DNA from: Kordia sp.
GTDB lineage: Bacteria > Bacteroidota > Bacteroidia > Flavobacteriales > Flavobacteriaceae
Reading direction: 5' to 3'
Assembly: GCA_002733415.1 (NCBI GenBank)
Contig: NVVR01000065.1
Location: 1 to 61,764 of the forward strand
DNA: 61,764 nt
Shown here: one piece after another, positions 60,801 through 61,764 of the stretch
How the letters are laid out: every line of letters starts with the position of its first letter
How positions within the stretch are numbered: the first letter of the stretch is position 1
Program-made: the position numbers and the translations under genes
Notes under the pieces: generated by a model
The model's input: only the letters and a program-made list of their open reading frames with translations
Databases searched by the model: none
Told to the model about the DNA's origin: nothing

Positions 60801-61563
60801 AAGAATGTTTTCCAATAAACTGGGTAGATTTCATAAAGGAGCATTCTTTTTAGCGGAAGAATTAAACTTAGATGTGCTACCATTATATATTCACGGAAAT
60901 TCAGAAGTATTACCTAAAGGTGATTTTATTATATATGATGGTGCTATAACGGTTAAAGTAGGAGATAGAATTGCTATTGATAATCCGACTTTAGGTAGAT
61001 CTGTTAAAGAGAAAACTAAAAACATTAGTAAAATATTTAAAGATGATTTTCAAAAATTAAGAGGACAGGAAGAGTCATCAACGTATTTTAAAAAGTTAGT
61101 ATTAAGTAATTTTGTATATAAATCAGAGGCTATTTATAAATCAGTTAAAGATGATTTAGACCAGAATTTAGAGTTGTATCATAATATTTCTCAATTAATA
61201 GAGTTAGATGCTAAGTTATTGCACATTTCAAATGATTATGGACAATTTGATTTGTTACTTAACTATTATAGTAATACCCGTAAAATAACTACTTTTATTA
61301 CTGAGAAAGTAAAAGCAACAATAGCTAAGAATAATTTTATAGGAAAAGATAGAACTATAAATTATATTGATCAACTTTCAAAAATTTTTAATATTGATAC
61401 ACTGTTGGTAACAACAACTATTGATGTTTCATGTATCGATTTAACTTCAGTAAAAAAGATAGTTATATTAAAAGAAAGTATACTAACAGCTTCTTTATTA
61501 GAAGTAGGTTTTAGTATTACTAAACAAAACAATACTTTTATTGTTTTAACGAGAAAAATATAA
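57898..61563 (+). CDS. MMPL transporter - PlsC acyltransferase fusion with a C-terminal tail
   Basis: 1221 residues from a GTG start. Residues ~1-850 are an MMPL/RND-type transporter with two repeats of membrane helices around periplasmic loops; repeat features are ISIGIGSILLGITLDFSLHILTHYRN and FGLGVDYAIFMTNGLIKEYETG. Residues ~880-1080 are a PlsC acyltransferase: NHTSFLD (H898, D903), GYYPVSS and FPEGKRMFS (E966). The last ~120 residues (ELDAKLLHISNDYGQFDLLLNYY...) look like a methyltransferase fold without its glycine SAM loop. One protein could thus acylate a product and export it. Joining of these activities is inferred. Confidence 0.88.
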   Translation: MGHFFYQIYLRIQSHKAITVCIVFVLLFGLVYLSLQLKFEEDITKLIPENEKSIILNKVLDQVDFADKIVIHLKVEEKGNVNELTQVATELVAYIKEECSDYITEVQGVVNDDDFEETLDFVYDNLPLFLTQEDYITIKQNTTREAIQKRTSDNYKTLISPSGFVARNTILKDPFGISFLGLQKLKELQVGNDFTIKNSFIITKDKKHLLLFLKPTLASNETDKNTAFVILLNSIKTKLNATFKNKVSIGYYGATVVAVANANQIKTDIQLTVSIALSVLFLILILFYKKISIPLILFVPTVFGALLAVTTLYLLRGTISAISIGIGSILLGITLDFSLHILTHYRNNTNVKELYEDVTKPIVMSSITTALAFLCLLFIKSRALQDLGIFAAVSVFGAAFFALLLIPHLYKPGKVKAKKSNFIDTIANFEFSKNKVLLTSCVLLFVVSVFTYNDVLFDKDISKMNYQTQELLDEEKALNSLLNTASKSLYVVAHGITLNEALSENQKVYTVLNSFKEQQKIISFSSVASVVLSDLDQQNKINNWNNFWSEDKQEYIQKELIASGQAHGFKTSTFNQFYSKLNNVQEVLSIEAYQEIKALNTKEYISTSENFYTVLSSLKVDETNADAIKSFFKGNKNVVVIDRKAMNETFLNGFKNNFNTLLGYSFIAVLIVLLFFFKRIELVLITILPIALTWLVTIGLMGMLGLSFNIFNIIISTFIFGLGVDYAIFMTNGLIKEYETGERHLPIYRTSIILSVITTILGVGVLIFAKHPALYSIALVCLLGILTALVVTFVIQPILFRGLITNRAKNGLAPLEFRKTIHSIISFTFYGLGGMLLSLFAITILKILPINKKAKFKWLHGVMGNLATSVLYSNPFVNKSVLLNKETFKKQAIIIANHTSFLDTLAIALVTPKVIFLVNDWVYKSPIFGQLAKVAGYYPVSSGVDGSLDHLKEKMNQGYSLIVFPEGKRMFSNKLGRFHKGAFFLAEELNLDVLPLYIHGNSEVLPKGDFIIYDGAITVKVGDRIAIDNPTLGRSVKEKTKNISKIFKDDFQKLRGQEESSTYFKKLVLSNFVYKSEAIYKSVKDDLDQNLELYHNISQLIELDAKLLHISNDYGQFDLLLNYYSNTRKITTFITEKVKATIAKNNFIGKDRTINYIDQLSKIFNIDTLLVTTTIDVSCIDLTSVKKIVILKESILTASLLEVGFSITKQNNTFIVLTRKI

Positions 61564-61565
61564 TA

Positions 61566-61764
61566 ATGGAAGAGAACACTTATGACATTGTAATTATTGG
61601 TAGTGGATTAGGCGGATTAGTATCTGCTTTAATTTTTGCTAAAGAAGGGTACAAAGTATGTGTGTTAGAAAAGAACAACCAATTTGGTGGAAATCTGCAA
61701 ACTTTTGTACGTGATAAAAGTATTTTTGATACGGGAGTACACTACATTGGAGGTTTGGCTGAAG
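61566..61764 (+). CDS. FAD-dependent oxidoreductase (CrtI/phytoene desaturase-like), 5' part
   Basis: Begins with ATG 2 nt after the MMPL stop and runs off the right edge. The 66 codons present give the FAD site YDIVIIGSGLGGLVSALIFAKEG, VCVLEKNNQFGGNLQTF and TGVHYIGG, typical of NAD(P)-binding carotenoid-desaturase/isomerase-like oxidoreductases. In this locus it may introduce or isomerise polyene double bonds. Only the first domain can be seen. Confidence 0.85.
   Translation, partial: MEENTYDIVIIGSGLGGLVSALIFAKEGYKVCVLEKNNQFGGNLQTFVRDKSIFDTGVHYIGGLAE

Overview
This window is chromosomal DNA from a Bacteroidota bacterium, almost certainly a member of Flavobacteriaceae. The evidence is an AT-rich base composition, type IX secretion (T9SS) cargo with type A and type B sorting domains, PorP/SprF and OmpA/PD40 genes, promoters of the Bacteroidota TTG...TAnnTTTG form, and a complete-looking flexirubin-type pigment locus. 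I cannot name the genus from sequence alone.

Left part (1-16.4 kb): the 3' end of a large T9SS type-B surface protein is followed by a PorP/SprF protein and an OmpA/PD40 protein, then by a decayed fragment of a second type-B protein. Next come a NhaC antiporter, a flavin amine-oxidase-like enzyme, and a secreted HExxH protease whose T9SS sorting domain is cut off by an in-frame stop. An OsmC / Cys-Met PLP lyase / flavin monooxygenase operon is divergent from an Lrp-type regulator and a CPBP membrane protease. A decayed lipoprotein gene and lipoamide dehydrogenase close this part.

Middle part (16.4-34.3 kb): a secreted M4 metalloprotease, a bifunctional penicillin-binding protein, a DUF1624-type membrane acetyltransferase and a cyclophilin-FKBP fusion come first. 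After them lie a 111-bp tandem terminator repeat array, tRNA-Gly and three copies of tRNA-Leu(UAA). Then come TrhO, a thioredoxin-like protein, CsaA, a DUF3276/PUR protein, an ABC exporter, leucine dehydrogenase, and the NusB-DUF1573-YajC group. This is mostly core gene content, with several REP-like palindromes between genes.

Right part (34.3-61.8 kb, continuing past the edge): a flexirubin (aryl polyene-dialkylresorcinol ester) biosynthetic locus. A flavin-dependent halogenase-like gene is divergent from a >26-kb, nearly gapless, single-direction gene series. Tyrosine ammonia-lyase supplies the coumarate starter. Two ACPs, a ketoreductase, several ketosynthases including a chain-length-factor-like partner, and three hotdog dehydratases build the polyene. 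DarA and DarB make the dialkylresorcinol. A methyltransferase tailors the product; LpxL-like, BtrH-like and PlsC-like acyltransferases are candidates for ester formation and anchoring. An ABC pair, LolA-like protein, lipoprotein and MMPL transporter suggest transfer to the outer membrane. A ligase to load coumarate onto ACP was not seen and may lie beyond the right edge.

The pigment pathway itself is a known type. The less explained features are the split dehydratase active sites, a stand-alone half ketosynthase, a three-part MMPL-acyltransferase-tail fusion, a WG-repeat protein inside the operon, the covarying 111-bp terminator array, and a 17-nt motif shared upstream of two RNA-related genes.
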